Part shown: in pieces, positions 53,766 to 62,930 of the stretch
How positions within the stretch are numbered: the stretch's first letter is position 1
Layout of the letters: each line of letters opens with the position of its first letter
From: Lactobacillus sp. ESL0785
GTDB taxonomy: Bacteria; Bacillota; Bacilli; Lactobacillales; Lactobacillaceae
Assembly (NCBI RefSeq): GCF_029395455.1
Contig: NZ_CP113916.1
Span: forward strand, 1,488,001 to 1,552,000
Length of the DNA: 64,000 bases
Direction: 5' to 3'
The notes under the pieces: model-generated
What the model saw: only the letters and a program-made list of their open reading frames with translations
Database searches by the model: none
What the model was told of the DNA's origin: nothing
Translations under genes and position numbers: made by a program

Positions 53766-53797
53766 ATGTTTGTCATTATTTGTAAAGGAGTTTTTTG

Positions 53798-54718
53798 ATG
53801 GAAAATTGTGATGTACTTATCTTAGGTGCTGGTCCAGCAGGTTTATCTGCTGGATTGTTCAGCGCGCGTTACGGCTTAAAAACCATTATTTTAGAAAAAG
53901 ATGAAGTCGGTGGTCGCGCTAATCAAATTACCAAAATTACCACTTATCCTGGAATTTTAGAATCTTCTGGTGAAGACTTAATTGCTAAGATGCGTAAGCA
54001 TGCCGAAAACTTCGGGGCAATTATTAAAATGCAATCGCCTAAAGCAATTGAACTACAAGATGGTTACAAAATTGTTCACACACGAAAAGTTGACTACAAG
54101 GCTAAGACCCTAATTGTTGCAACAGGAATGACACCACGCGTATTGGGCATTCCCGGCGAAAAAGAGTTTACGGGGATGGGCGTTTCTTACTGTGCCACTT
54201 GTGATGCCGATTTTTATCAAGACCAAAAAGTTGTGGTTGTCGGCGATAATAATGAAGCAATTAATGAAGGACTTTTAATCTGTAAATTTGCCAGTGAAGT
54301 CGACGTAATTGTCAATAAACCTGACGGACACCTCACTTGCAGTCAAGCCAACCAAGAACGTGCACAAAAAGAACCCAAGATGCACTTTATCTGGAATACG
54401 ACAATTGAAGCTGTTCATGGTGACATGAATGTTGAAGGCGTTACACTGAAAAATCTAACGACTAACCAAACATCTGATCTTGCTTGCGATGGCGTCTTTT
54501 TCTTCTTAGGCATGATGCCAGCAACAGCAATTGTTAAAGATATTGTTCCCGTTGATCAGCAAGGCTATCTGCATACCAAAGAAGACATGAGTGTCAATGA
54601 TCAAGGTATTTTCGCTGCTGGTGATACCCGCGCCAAATATCTCAGTCAGGTTCTAACTTCCGCTAGTGATGGTGCCATTGCCGCAGCTGGTGCTCAAAGA
54701 TACATCGCTACCCACTAG
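53798..54718 (+). CDS. Thioredoxin-reductase-like flavoprotein
   Basis: 306 aa from ATG 53798 (AAAGGAG, spacing 7; a TTG one codon earlier is less likely). FAD-binding GAGPAG near the N-terminus, redox-active SYCATCDADF (C132 and C135), and the C-terminal FAD motif GIFAAGDTR. The NAD(P)H-binding part has VVVGDNNEAINEGL where classical TrxB has GGGNSA, so the Gly-x-Gly-x-x-Ala pattern is altered and the electron donor may differ. It should reduce the neighbouring CPVC thioredoxin. It is co-transcribed with an MFS gene 25 nt downstream. Confidence 0.85.
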   Translation: MENCDVLILGAGPAGLSAGLFSARYGLKTIILEKDEVGGRANQITKITTYPGILESSGEDLIAKMRKHAENFGAIIKMQSPKAIELQDGYKIVHTRKVDYKAKTLIVATGMTPRVLGIPGEKEFTGMGVSYCATCDADFYQDQKVVVVGDNNEAINEGLLICKFASEVDVIVNKPDGHLTCSQANQERAQKEPKMHFIWNTTIEAVHGDMNVEGVTLKNLTTNQTSDLACDGVFFFLGMMPATAIVKDIVPVDQQGYLHTKEDMSVNDQGIFAAGDTRAKYLSQVLTSASDGAIAAAGAQRYIATH

Positions 54719-54743
54719 AAGCTCATAACTTCGGAGAATAACT

Positions 54744-55943
54744 ATGAAAAATATTTCGCATAAGAGTATTATTTTCAAAATTTCCGTTTTATCAATTTCT
54801 CTAGCTGTCATGCTGGCACCTGTAATTTCGCCAGCTTTGCCATTAATGCGTTTTCCCGGAGTCACTAAAGCCCAAATTGATACTCTTTCTACTATTCCTA
54901 ACTTAGCTAAGATCTTTGGCATTCTCGCCTGCCCATTTTTAATTCGAATTGTTGGCCAAAAAAAGACAATTTTAGCTGGTTTAATGGGAATCATTTTATT
55001 AGGAATTATTCCTTTCTTTAGCAGTTCATATACCGTTATTTTAGCCGCAAGAATTATTGTTGGCCTAGCTTTCGGAATTTTCATGCCATTATGTACGAGC
55101 TTAATTGTCCAACTATACCGAACAGATAAGAACACAATGGCACACATGATGGGTTACCAAAATACAATTCAAACTTTAGGCAGTGCCTTGGGCTCTTTTA
55201 CGGTCGGCAGTCTAGTTACTTTAGGCTGGCACCAAGCATTTTTGGTTTACTTAATTCCAATTATTCCCATTATCTTATTTAGCTTATTTGTTACTATTGA
55301 TGAGCCCAAGAAAGTTAGCACTAAAAAAACAGCTAGCAAGACTAAATTTAAATTCACACCTGAAATTGCATTGGTTTGTTTCTTTATGCTGGCAACCTTA
55401 ATCTGCTATATGCCGATTAATTTCACTCTGCCTCGCTTAATTATTCAAGAAAAGTTAGGCTCTGCTAGTACTGCTGGTGTAATTGCCGGAATTATTCAGC
55501 TGGCAACTATGGCAACGGCGTCCTTATTTGGTTTTATGATGAAGCATGTTGGACGCATTGTTTTTTCAATCGGCTATCTAATCATCATGTTAGGTTACTT
55601 TTTAACCTCAATTGCAAATAATATTCCTTTCTTGCTCATTGCTTTGATTTTTATTGGCATTGGCAACAGCTTCTGTATGCCTTTTATTTATAATTGGATG
55701 GCACTACTCACAGACGCTAATACAGCAACTATGGGCCAATCTATCTTAATGATTGCTCTTAATATTGGCACCGTGCTTTCGCCCAAAATCGTTAATGGTA
55801 TTAACCAAATAATGGGCAGCACTCTGCCAAGCAATATTATGTTGATTTGTGCATGCAGTGACTTTTGTCTAGCTGTAATTGCCTTTCTTAATTATCTTTA
55901 CAGTAAGAACAAAGTTAAAACTATTCCTAAACTCAAGGCTTAA
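54744..55943 (+). CDS. MFS transporter
   Basis: 399 aa, 12 helices, of the general MFS fold (LPLMRFPGVTKAQIDTLSTIPN; FGIFMPLCTSLIVQLYRTD). It is not a close relative of the two OxlT-like carriers in this window. GGAG precedes the ATG. Cotranscribed with the thioredoxin-reductase-like gene and divergent from the arylsulfotransferase operon; import or export of an aryl compound is a reasonable but unproven guess. Confidence 0.85.
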   Translation: MKNISHKSIIFKISVLSISLAVMLAPVISPALPLMRFPGVTKAQIDTLSTIPNLAKIFGILACPFLIRIVGQKKTILAGLMGIILLGIIPFFSSSYTVILAARIIVGLAFGIFMPLCTSLIVQLYRTDKNTMAHMMGYQNTIQTLGSALGSFTVGSLVTLGWHQAFLVYLIPIIPIILFSLFVTIDEPKKVSTKKTASKTKFKFTPEIALVCFFMLATLICYMPINFTLPRLIIQEKLGSASTAGVIAGIIQLATMATASLFGFMMKHVGRIVFSIGYLIIMLGYFLTSIANNIPFLLIALIFIGIGNSFCMPFIYNWMALLTDANTATMGQSILMIALNIGTVLSPKIVNGINQIMGSTLPSNIMLICACSDFCLAVIAFLNYLYSKNKVKTIPKLKA

Positions 55944-55962
55944 TTAATTCATATAAATATTA

Positions 55963-56000
55963 AAAAAACTCTTTGAACCAGTATGATTCAAAGAGTTTTT
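55963..56000. terminator. Bidirectional intrinsic terminator
   Basis: AAAAACTCTTTGAA and TTCAAAGAGTTTTT flank a 9-nt loop between convergent MFS and gpmA genes. Confidence 0.9.
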
Positions 56001-56018
56001 CGTATCTTAAACTAAAAT

Positions 56019-56708
56019 TTAATCCAATTTTTCCTTGTTAGTGACATTCAACTTATCATCGAAGGTATAAACAACTGGTTCACCAGTCTTCATTTCCAAA
56101 TTCATAATGTCAGCGTCAGAAATGTTTTCGATGTATTTAGTCAAAGCCCGCAATGAGTTACCGTGAGCCGCAATAATCACATTCTTACCAGCAAGTAAGT
56201 CTGGTGCAATATGATCTTCCCAGAAAGGCATAACTCTGCCAAGGCAAACCTTCAGGTTCTCAGTCCGTGGAATAATGTTCGGGTCAAGGTCAGCATAACG
56301 ACGGTCGTGAACTTGACTGAATTCTGAACTATCCTCAATCTTTGGTGGCAGAACATCATATGAACGACGCCAAATATGTACTTGTTCATCACCGAACTTT
56401 TCAGCAGTTGCCTTCTTGTTCAGGCCTTGCAAACCACCATAGTGACGCTCGTTAAGACGCCATGACTTAGTCTCTGGTACCCAAAGTTGGCCGCTCTCTT
56501 CCAAAGCATAGTGCAAAGTCTTAATCGCACGCGTTAAAACTGACGTATAGGCTTGGTCAAATTGCAAACCAGCCTTCTTGATCAATTTACCGGCATTCTT
56601 AGCTTCTTCTACACCTTTTTCTGACAAATCAACATCAACCCAGCCAGTGAACTTATTTTCAAGGTTCCATTCACTTTGACCATGACGAATCAAAACTAAT
56701 TTTGACAT
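56019..56708 (-). CDS. gpmA: 2,3-bisphosphoglycerate-dependent phosphoglycerate mutase
   Basis: 229 aa. The phospho-His motif [10 protein letters not shown] (about 6-15), ERHYGGLQG, and the second catalytic His in [10 protein letters not shown] are all present. It interconverts 3- and 2-phosphoglycerate in glycolysis. Own ribosome site and terminator; codon use looks like a highly expressed gene compared with its neighbours. Confidence 0.96.
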   Translation of the reverse strand: MSKLVLIRHGQSEWNLENKFTGWVDVDLSEKGVEEAKNAGKLIKKAGLQFDQAYTSVLTRAIKTLHYALEESGQLWVPETKSWRLNERHYGGLQGLNKKATAEKFGDEQVHIWRRSYDVLPPKIEDSSEFSQVHDRRYADLDPNIIPRTENLKVCLGRVMPFWEDHIAPDLLAGKNVIIAAHGNSLRALTKYIENISDADIMNLEMKTGEPVVYTFDDKLNVTNKEKLD

Positions 56709-56865
56709 GAAATATCTCCTTTACAAATTAAAAGTTTCACTTATTATTTTACACATTTCAAGTTTGTTTTCATAGGGTTTACAATTAAAAATCATTTTTT
56801 AAATCATAATTTTACGATACAATAGAGATATTAATGATTATAAGAAAAGAGAATATAGAAGCATT

Positions 56866-57657
56866 ATGAAATTTAAGAAAATTATCCTTGGCTTAAGTCT
56901 TGTTGCAGCCCTAATTGCTGGCGGTTGTTCTAAGCAAAAAAAGCAAAGCCAACCCATTTTAACTAAAACACAAGTAGTGCAAAAAGCTGAAAAAAGTTTC
57001 AAAAGTGGTCAAGCCAAACAAATTGTTACTTTAGGAACTGATACAGCAAAGCAAAATGTAATGACTACCGCAACTTTTGGCGGTAATCCGACGGTGTTTC
57101 ACCTTAATTATCAAACGGAAGCTAAAGGCAAAACGCAAAATTCTGAGCAATGGGCCGATAATTCTGGACGCCTATACTTAAATGGTCAGAGTTCTTGGTA
57201 CCAAGTCGATATCGAAAAGCTGACGGGACACACTTATGCTGATTTACTTGATTCCTTCATGAACAACAAGATGTTAATGGATCCACCGGCAGCCTTAACC
57301 AAGGCTTATAAGATGTCTCGCAACGGCAATACTTATACCCTAACTGCTACCATTGATGATAAAAAAGTTATGCAGGAAGCAGTCGACCCTGTTTTCACTA
57401 CTAATACTCAAAGCGACCAGCAGCTTAAGGTTTATCATAAATTAGAAAAAGCTAGCAAATTTCAAAATATGAAAGTTAAACTAGTAGTTAAAAATGGCAA
57501 GATGTCTTCTTTCAGATATCTGGTTAACATGCAAATTGGCAAGTTAATGAAACTCAATGTCGGCCAAAGTTATGGCAATATGGGCAGCCAAGACTTCCTT
57601 AAATTACCAAGTAGTGCACTAAACGCCAAGCCGTTACCTAAGACAACGAAGAAATAA
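56866..57657 (+). CDS. Lipoprotein of the DUF6612-like family
   Basis: 263 aa. A signal peptide ends in the lipobox IAGGC (Cys21), after which a Lys/Gln-rich linker leads into a domain of about 220 residues built of beta strands with the look of LolA/LppX-like folds (GRLYLNGQSSWYQVD; NGNTYTLTATIDDKKVM; LVVKNGKMSSFRYLVNMQ). It is the first of two tandem paralogues. Role unknown; the fold class often binds lipids or senses envelope states. The ribosome site is weak. Confidence 0.7.
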   Translation: MKFKKIILGLSLVAALIAGGCSKQKKQSQPILTKTQVVQKAEKSFKSGQAKQIVTLGTDTAKQNVMTTATFGGNPTVFHLNYQTEAKGKTQNSEQWADNSGRLYLNGQSSWYQVDIEKLTGHTYADLLDSFMNNKMLMDPPAALTKAYKMSRNGNTYTLTATIDDKKVMQEAVDPVFTTNTQSDQQLKVYHKLEKASKFQNMKVKLVVKNGKMSSFRYLVNMQIGKLMKLNVGQSYGNMGSQDFLKLPSSALNAKPLPKTTKK

Positions 57658-57666
57658 TTATTATCA

Positions 57667-57701
57667 GTACTTTAAGCTACTTCCAGCCTAAAGTACTTTT
57701 T
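57667..57701 (+). terminator. Intrinsic terminator of the lipoprotein gene
   Basis: AGTACTTTA (57667-57675) pairs with TAAAGTACT, followed by TTTTT to 57701. Confidence 0.8.
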
Positions 57702-57781
57702 ATTAAGTAAAAATAAAGCTGCATAAAACGTGAATTTACTATAGAATATAAAGTAAGAATTAATTAAGGAGCTTTAAATAC

Positions 57782-58552
57782 ATGAAATTCAAGAAAATAC
57801 TCATTGCTTTCATTCTCGCAAGTGGACTCGGAATCAGCTTGAATCAACCGCAGACTACGGCAGCAATGACTAAGCATCAGGTAATTACTAACATCAAAAA
57901 AGATATTAAGACTATTCACAGCGGACAATTGAAGCAAAATATTGTCGCACACTATAGTGGTCTTAACGAAGCGATTACCTCCACCGCAGCTTTTACCAAC
58001 AGGCCGCTCTTAATTCATGTCAACAATCAAACTTTATATAATAACAAAACAACCCAGACTGATGAATGGCTGGAACCCGCAACTAAACGCCTCTATACTA
58101 GAAGTAACAATCAATGGTACTACAAAAAGTTGCCTGCTAATTATCAAACAGCAGCAAACTCATTGAGCAGCAAAGCTATTAGTAAACCCCTGCAGCAATT
58201 TATTAATCAGAGTAGTAAAACTGCCAAACTAAAGAAACATGGTAAGACTTATACCCTAAGTGCCAATATTGCCGACAAAAAGTGGTTCATCAAAACTATC
58301 TCTAACTTATTAACTACTAAACTAAATAAAACCCAACTTAAAGACGTTAAAAAACACTTGAAATTCAAAAAAATTCACGTTGTGTTAACAGTAAAAGGCA
58401 AAAAGTTAATTGCCGCCAAAGCTAAAGTTAATTTAACCTACGCCAAAGTGCTTAAAGCCACAATTAATGAAAATCTCAGTCAAATTGGTAATTTTAATAA
58501 TCTAACCTTACCTAGTGCTGTTAAGAACGCCGCCAAACTACCTGCTAATTAA
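57782..58552 (+). CDS. Secreted paralogue of the preceding lipoprotein
   Basis: 256 aa, strongly basic. The N-terminus (MKFKKILIAFILASGLG) and the domain pattern (KRLYTRSNNQWYYKKL; GKTYTLSANIADKKW; VVLTVKGKKLIAAKAKVNL) follow those of the gene at 56866, so the two arose by tandem duplication. Here the lipobox Cys is absent and the signal peptide appears to be cut after TTAA, so the protein is released rather than anchored. It has its own AAGGAG and is separated from its neighbour by a terminator. Confidence 0.68.
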   Translation: MKFKKILIAFILASGLGISLNQPQTTAAMTKHQVITNIKKDIKTIHSGQLKQNIVAHYSGLNEAITSTAAFTNRPLLIHVNNQTLYNNKTTQTDEWLEPATKRLYTRSNNQWYYKKLPANYQTAANSLSSKAISKPLQQFINQSSKTAKLKKHGKTYTLSANIADKKWFIKTISNLLTTKLNKTQLKDVKKHLKFKKIHVVLTVKGKKLIAAKAKVNLTYAKVLKATINENLSQIGNFNNLTLPSAVKNAAKLPAN

Positions 58553-58597
58553 TTTAAGCGGTACCATTAAAGTAGATATATTAATGGAGGTTTTAAA

Positions 58598-59566
58598 ATG
58601 AAATTAGGGATTATTGGCAGTGGAAAAATCGTCCATGACTTTTTAACAACTGCTAACCAAATTACCGGTCTAGAATTAATGGCAATTTCCACTACTAAAC
58701 GCAGTGAGCAGATTGCCCGTGATTTAGCTAAGCAATATGGCATTAAGGAAGTCTTTGCCGATAACGACCGTCTCTATCATGACCCGAATGTCGACACTAT
58801 TTATGTTGCTGTTCCTAACTCCTTGCACTATGCTGTGGTCAAAAAAGCAGTTATGGCTGGTAAAAATGTTATTTGTGAAAAGCCTTATGTTGACACAACT
58901 GCCGAAGCCATCGAATTAAAGCAATTAGCTGACCAACACGATGTTATTATTGTAGAAGCAATCACTAACATTCACTTGCCTAACTATCAGGCAATTAAGC
59001 AGCTGCTACCCAAAATTGGCCCAATTCATATCGTTGCCCTTAATTACACTCAATATTCAAGTCGCTACGATAATTTCCTGAAAGGTAATATTGCACCTGT
59101 ATTTGATCCCGCTAAGGGCGGCGGTACATTAACTGATCTGAACATCTATAATATTCATCTTGCTGTTGGTCTTTTCGGCAAACCTGAACAAGTTCAGTAC
59201 TATCCAGTTATGCAAAAGCAGATTGACACTTCAGGTATCTTAAACTTGGCTTATCCAGATAAACAAGCAACTTTAATTGCTGCTAAGGATTGCTACGCAA
59301 CACCGCGATCATTTATCGAAGGCGAAAAGGGAACCATCTACTTTGACGGTTCCACTGGTGTGCTTGACAGCTTTACTGTGGAAATGCGCTCTGGCGCAAA
59401 AAAGCAAGTTAACCTTAACCAATTCCCACACAGAATGGCTAGTGAATTTACCGATTTTGTTAATATTATTGATCATCACGATGTAAAAACTGCTAATGAA
59501 TTATACGACCACAGTGTTGCGGTGATGGCCGTCTTGGCTCAAGCTAAAGCATCATCAAATAATTAG
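58598..59566 (+). CDS. Gfo/Idh/MocA-family oxidoreductase
   Basis: 322 aa. An N-terminal NAD(P)-binding Rossmann segment (GIIGSGKIVHDFL, 4-16) is followed by the family's EKP motif (ICEKPYV, about 94-100) and a C-terminal substrate domain containing GGTLTDLNIYNIHLAVGLFG. It reduces or oxidises a sugar, inositol or related alcohol; the exact substrate is not evident. The ribosome site GGAGG (58586-58590) partly lies in an inverted repeat CCATTAA (58564-58570) / TTAATGG (58581-58587). Confidence 0.85.
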   Translation: MKLGIIGSGKIVHDFLTTANQITGLELMAISTTKRSEQIARDLAKQYGIKEVFADNDRLYHDPNVDTIYVAVPNSLHYAVVKKAVMAGKNVICEKPYVDTTAEAIELKQLADQHDVIIVEAITNIHLPNYQAIKQLLPKIGPIHIVALNYTQYSSRYDNFLKGNIAPVFDPAKGGGTLTDLNIYNIHLAVGLFGKPEQVQYYPVMQKQIDTSGILNLAYPDKQATLIAAKDCYATPRSFIEGEKGTIYFDGSTGVLDSFTVEMRSGAKKQVNLNQFPHRMASEFTDFVNIIDHHDVKTANELYDHSVAVMAVLAQAKASSNN

Positions 59567-59604
59567 CAGTAGACCTAGCCTAAAAATCTTTACGTCCGTA
59601 CACA

Positions 59605-59638
59605 AAAACCACCACGAGAAATTTATCGTAGTGGTTTT
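59605..59638. terminator. Bidirectional intrinsic terminator
   Basis: AAAACCACCACGA pairs with TCGTAGTGGTTTT between convergent genes; T runs on both strands. Confidence 0.85.
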
Positions 59639-59655
59639 ATTATGTAATAAATTAA

Positions 59656-60804
59656 TTAAAAATTACGTGCTTTGACAAATTCGCCAACATTAATCTGATA
59701 ATACTTAGTACCGCCAATCTTCACTTGACTGCCATAAGTTCGGAGCTTTTGACCATACTTTAAAGTTGGGTGCTGCACACGCAACCCAGTCGTATCATAG
59801 ACATAAGCATTATGTGTTAAGTGACGCATTACCCCATTAATATTGCTGGCAACAACATATTCATTATCGCCAACTTGTAAATATTTTCGGCCTTTAATCA
59901 TTTCACTACCAACCACAGTTACCTTACTACCAGCGATTTGTAGCTTAGCAGCTGTTCTCTTACCCTGCTTATCATAAATATATGCATCATGCATTAATAC
60001 TTGTTTATTTGTTGAAGCTTGAGAAGCTGAAGCGGCAATCGCATTATCACTAGTACTATTTTCTATAGGATTAGGAGTAACCTCAACTGCTTCCAGTGCC
60101 GAATCAGTTTCATCATCTTGCATATTATAATAATACTTAATTAAATGATAAAACTGCCCCATTGAGTAACCCCATTTAGCAAAATAGCCATCTGGATCAG
60201 TATGATTTGTCCCACCTAAAAAGCGACTAACTGCATGGTGCGACCAGATAGTACCCTTACCGTCATTAACCGCATTATTAGGCTGTAAATGATAACGGTG
60301 CAAAATCTTGGCAGCATAAATTGCATCGTTATTAACACTTTTGACAAAATTCTTCCGCGAATTTTCTTCGCATAATTCAATTTGAAAAAAGCGATTATTG
60401 GCAACTGGACCAGCACCCCAGACACCATACTTAGGTGTCGTCATTTGGATAACATGCTTGTGGTCAACAAAAGCATGAACGTAGGAATCCATTTCTTGCC
60501 ATGTTCGGTTAAAGTAGATTGCTTCATCGTGTGCACTCGCATTTGGCGTGGCTGTTTCATGAATGACAATCCCTTCAGGCTTACCTTTACGATAGTGAAT
60601 TTTATTATCAACAGTAAACTTATTATACTTAATTCCTTCAGCCTTAAGCATTTTATACAGATAGGTAACCCCACCATAACTTTCTTTTTTCGCACTTGAA
60701 TTAATTGACGCAGCGTTTATAACTTGGTGCTGGCTAACACCAAAAATAGGCGTAACTAAACCTACTCCGATAGCGACAGTAGTTATTAGTTTCTTTATCT
60801 TCAT
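59656..60804 (-). CDS. N-acetylmuramoyl-L-alanine amidase with SLAP repeats (paralogue)
   Basis: 382 aa. Signal peptide (to about residue 31), amidase_2 zinc domain (about 40-225; GIVIHETATPNASAHDEA, IWSHHAVSRFLGGTNHTDPDGYF), Ser/Asn/Ala linker and two SLAP repeats (about 268-382; LMHDAYIYDKQGKRT, THNAYVYDTTGLRV). It matches the amidase at 25673 throughout, differing mostly in the linker. It follows the glucosaminidase gene after 37 nt, so both muramoyl hydrolases may be co-expressed. It is wall-bound and probably acts in daughter-cell separation or wall turnover. Confidence 0.9.
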   Translation of the reverse strand: MKIKKLITTVAIGVGLVTPIFGVSQHQVINAASINSSAKKESYGGVTYLYKMLKAEGIKYNKFTVDNKIHYRKGKPEGIVIHETATPNASAHDEAIYFNRTWQEMDSYVHAFVDHKHVIQMTTPKYGVWGAGPVANNRFFQIELCEENSRKNFVKSVNNDAIYAAKILHRYHLQPNNAVNDGKGTIWSHHAVSRFLGGTNHTDPDGYFAKWGYSMGQFYHLIKYYYNMQDDETDSALEAVEVTPNPIENSTSDNAIAASASQASTNKQVLMHDAYIYDKQGKRTAAKLQIAGSKVTVVGSEMIKGRKYLQVGDNEYVVASNINGVMRHLTHNAYVYDTTGLRVQHPTLKYGQKLRTYGSQVKIGGTKYYQINVGEFVKARNF

Positions 60805-60841
60805 CTAAAAATTTTCATTCCTTATTATAAACACTTAATCA

Positions 60842-62062
60842 TTAAAAACTGCTCTTCTTGAGATATTGATGAATACCAACCCGGTAATACTTATTACCAT
60901 AAATTGTCACCGTGCCGCCAAAAGTAGCAATTGACTTACCTGCTTTTTCCTTCTTATTACTATCATGATTGCCATAATCATTATAAATATAAGAATCATG
61001 CTTTAAGATACGCATTGTACCGTCAATATTGCCAGCGGCAAGATATTGGTTAACACCAATCCGGTAATATTTCTTGCCATTAATTGTCTTACTGCCATAG
61101 GTACCGACAGTTTTGCCTTCAGTGCCAGATTTCAGGGGCTTCATCCCCTTAACTCGATTACCTTTTGCATTATAAACATAAGCATTATGCATTAAAGTCT
61201 TATTGACCTTAACTGCACCTTGAGGAGCATGAGAAGCTGGTGGCAAGGCACTGCCAAGATTTAATGCGGAGCCATTAACCCAGCCTTTACCAGCAACGTA
61301 CATTCTCTTCTTACCATTATAAAAAGTGATCGTCTTAGTAACGGTAACATTATCACCTTTATTAATTGTGTCAGTTTTAGCAGAAATTGAATGATCAGTC
61401 GGCCATGCATAAGTTGCGCTGTTCTTCTTAACGGTATAAGAACCACTGACATTTGAAATCTTCGGATCATATTGGGTCAAGTCAGAAGCAGTAATTCTTG
61501 TATTCAAAATTGTATTGTAATTATGAGCAGTGGCATATGTACCAGTCAGCGCCTTAGTGGCATCGCCATAAGTGGCTGCATTCTCAAGCCAAGCTCCTTG
61601 ATAACGGTCAGGTTGCCAGGTAACACCTTCACGCAGCTTTTTGCCGTTATCATCAAAGGAACCTTGGTAACTTGAATACTTACGGAATTTAGCATTAACA
61701 TAATAGCTCTTGCCGTTTTTGTCTTCTTCACGTGTTTTAGAAGTATAAACAGCACCAGTCCAGTCTGTATCAGCCTTAATCCCGAATAAATTATTGGCAT
61801 TAACTGCTAAGCCAGATTGGCCCCAATCTGATTCTACAATCGCCTGCGCAATCATTACTGACGGATATAAGCCGTACTTCTTAGCTACCTTCTGAGCCTG
61901 CTTAACAGCAGTATTTAAAAAGGTTGCCTGACTATCAGTTGCTGTAGCAGCTGACACTTTCTCAGCACGTGCTGGAGAATTAGCCATTAAGTTGTTGGTA
62001 ACTGGTGCAGCAACGGTCAATAATGTGGCCGCAGCAACACCAGTGATAAAACTATTTCTCAT
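60842..62062 (-). CDS. Peptidoglycan N-acetylglucosaminidase (GH73) with SLAP repeats
   Basis: 406 aa from ATG 62062, after a perfect AGGAGG; an earlier in-frame start to 62089 lies upstream of that site. Signal peptide (to about residue 33), GH73 domain (about 45-195; YPSVMIAQAIVESDWGQSGLAVNANNLFGIK with the catalytic Glu), an SH3-like middle segment (about 205-270; GDNVTVTKTI, KGWVNGSALNLG) and two C-terminal SLAP repeats (about 285-406). It cuts glycan strands; such enzymes separate daughter cells in lactobacilli. Confidence 0.9.
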   Translation of the reverse strand: MRNSFITGVAAATLLTVAAPVTNNLMANSPARAEKVSAATATDSQATFLNTAVKQAQKVAKKYGLYPSVMIAQAIVESDWGQSGLAVNANNLFGIKADTDWTGAVYTSKTREEDKNGKSYYVNAKFRKYSSYQGSFDDNGKKLREGVTWQPDRYQGAWLENAATYGDATKALTGTYATAHNYNTILNTRITASDLTQYDPKISNVSGSYTVKKNSATYAWPTDHSISAKTDTINKGDNVTVTKTITFYNGKKRMYVAGKGWVNGSALNLGSALPPASHAPQGAVKVNKTLMHNAYVYNAKGNRVKGMKPLKSGTEGKTVGTYGSKTINGKKYYRIGVNQYLAAGNIDGTMRILKHDSYIYNDYGNHDSNKKEKAGKSIATFGGTVTIYGNKYYRVGIHQYLKKSSF

Positions 62063-62170
62063 AAATTGAATTTCCTCCTTAATCAACATCTTTATTGTAT
62101 CGAGCTATCATGTTCTAGACAATAGCTTCCAATTATTTGTAGTCAAAAAGTAATATTGTTCATAATTTTA

Positions 62171-62677
62171 TTACAAAAAGTTTGACGAGATTTCTAAAGT
62201 TTGACGTAAATGATTAATTAAACGGCGCTTAATCCGTTGCAATTGTACTCGCGTCACGCCGCTAGCAGCTGCTATCTCCGTTATCGTCTCACCAGCTAGT
62301 AAATGGCGATAAAAGATTACTGCTTCTAAAGCTGTCATCTGGGGAATTTCCTTTTCTAAAGCTAGATAATTATCCCAAGAATGCATCTGCCGCAAATTTT
62401 GTGCTGCCAGCAGATCTGTCTGCCGTTCTTGCACTAATTGATTCTTACGCAGCAAGTCTAGTGTACGCCAGATAATCTTGCGAAAACTCCGCCGATCAAT
62501 TTCTTCTCTCGTCAATGGCTGCCCTTGAGCAAGTTCTGTTGCATAGACAAATATTCCTTCCTGTAATAAGTCGTCATAATTATTATAGTCCCGTCTAACA
62601 TGCGCTGTCTTAAGTGCACCCCTAACTAATTTTTGATTTTCCCAGGCGGCTAAAAAAGCCTGCTTACTAATCTTCAT
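62171..62677 (-). CDS. ComX/SigH-like alternative sigma factor
   Basis: 168 aa. Region 2-like helices (about 20-100; DYNNYDDLLQEGIFVYATELAQ, RKIIWRTLDLLRKNQ) and a C-terminal region 4 helix-turn-helix (about 128-158; ETITEIAAASGVTRVQLQRIKRRLINHLRQ). Short sigma-70 proteins like this in lactobacilli are homologues of streptococcal ComX and Staphylococcus SigH, which switch on DNA-uptake genes. GAGGA lies about 10 nt before the ATG. Its position next to a ComK-like gene supports a competence role. Confidence 0.7.
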   Translation of the reverse strand: MKISKQAFLAAWENQKLVRGALKTAHVRRDYNNYDDLLQEGIFVYATELAQGQPLTREEIDRRSFRKIIWRTLDLLRKNQLVQERQTDLLAAQNLRQMHSWDNYLALEKEIPQMTALEAVIFYRHLLAGETITEIAAASGVTRVQLQRIKRRLINHLRQTLEISSNFL

Positions 62678-62878
62678 TGTGTGACATTCCTCATTTTCAA
62701 TTTTGTCACAAACGCTTGTGCACTATTAGATTAGCAAGTTACTGGTAATTATTAAAAGCAATAAAAGTAAGCGATAACAGTTAATATTATCGTAATGTTT
62801 AATTTGTTATTTTAGATATTAATTAATACCATCTAGCTCAAATTCAAGTTACTTACTGGATGAAAAAAGTGTAAAAAA

Positions 62879-62924
62879 ATAGTCTGACACAGAACTTCAA
62901 ACAATGAAGTCTTACTCAGACTAT
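62879..62924 (-). terminator. Intrinsic terminator of the ComK-like gene
   Basis: ATAGTCTGA (62879-62887) pairs with TCAGACTAT (62916-62924) with an inner AGAACTTC/GAAGTCT stem; seven T follow on the minus strand. Confidence 0.82.
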
Positions 62925-62930
62925 AATGCA

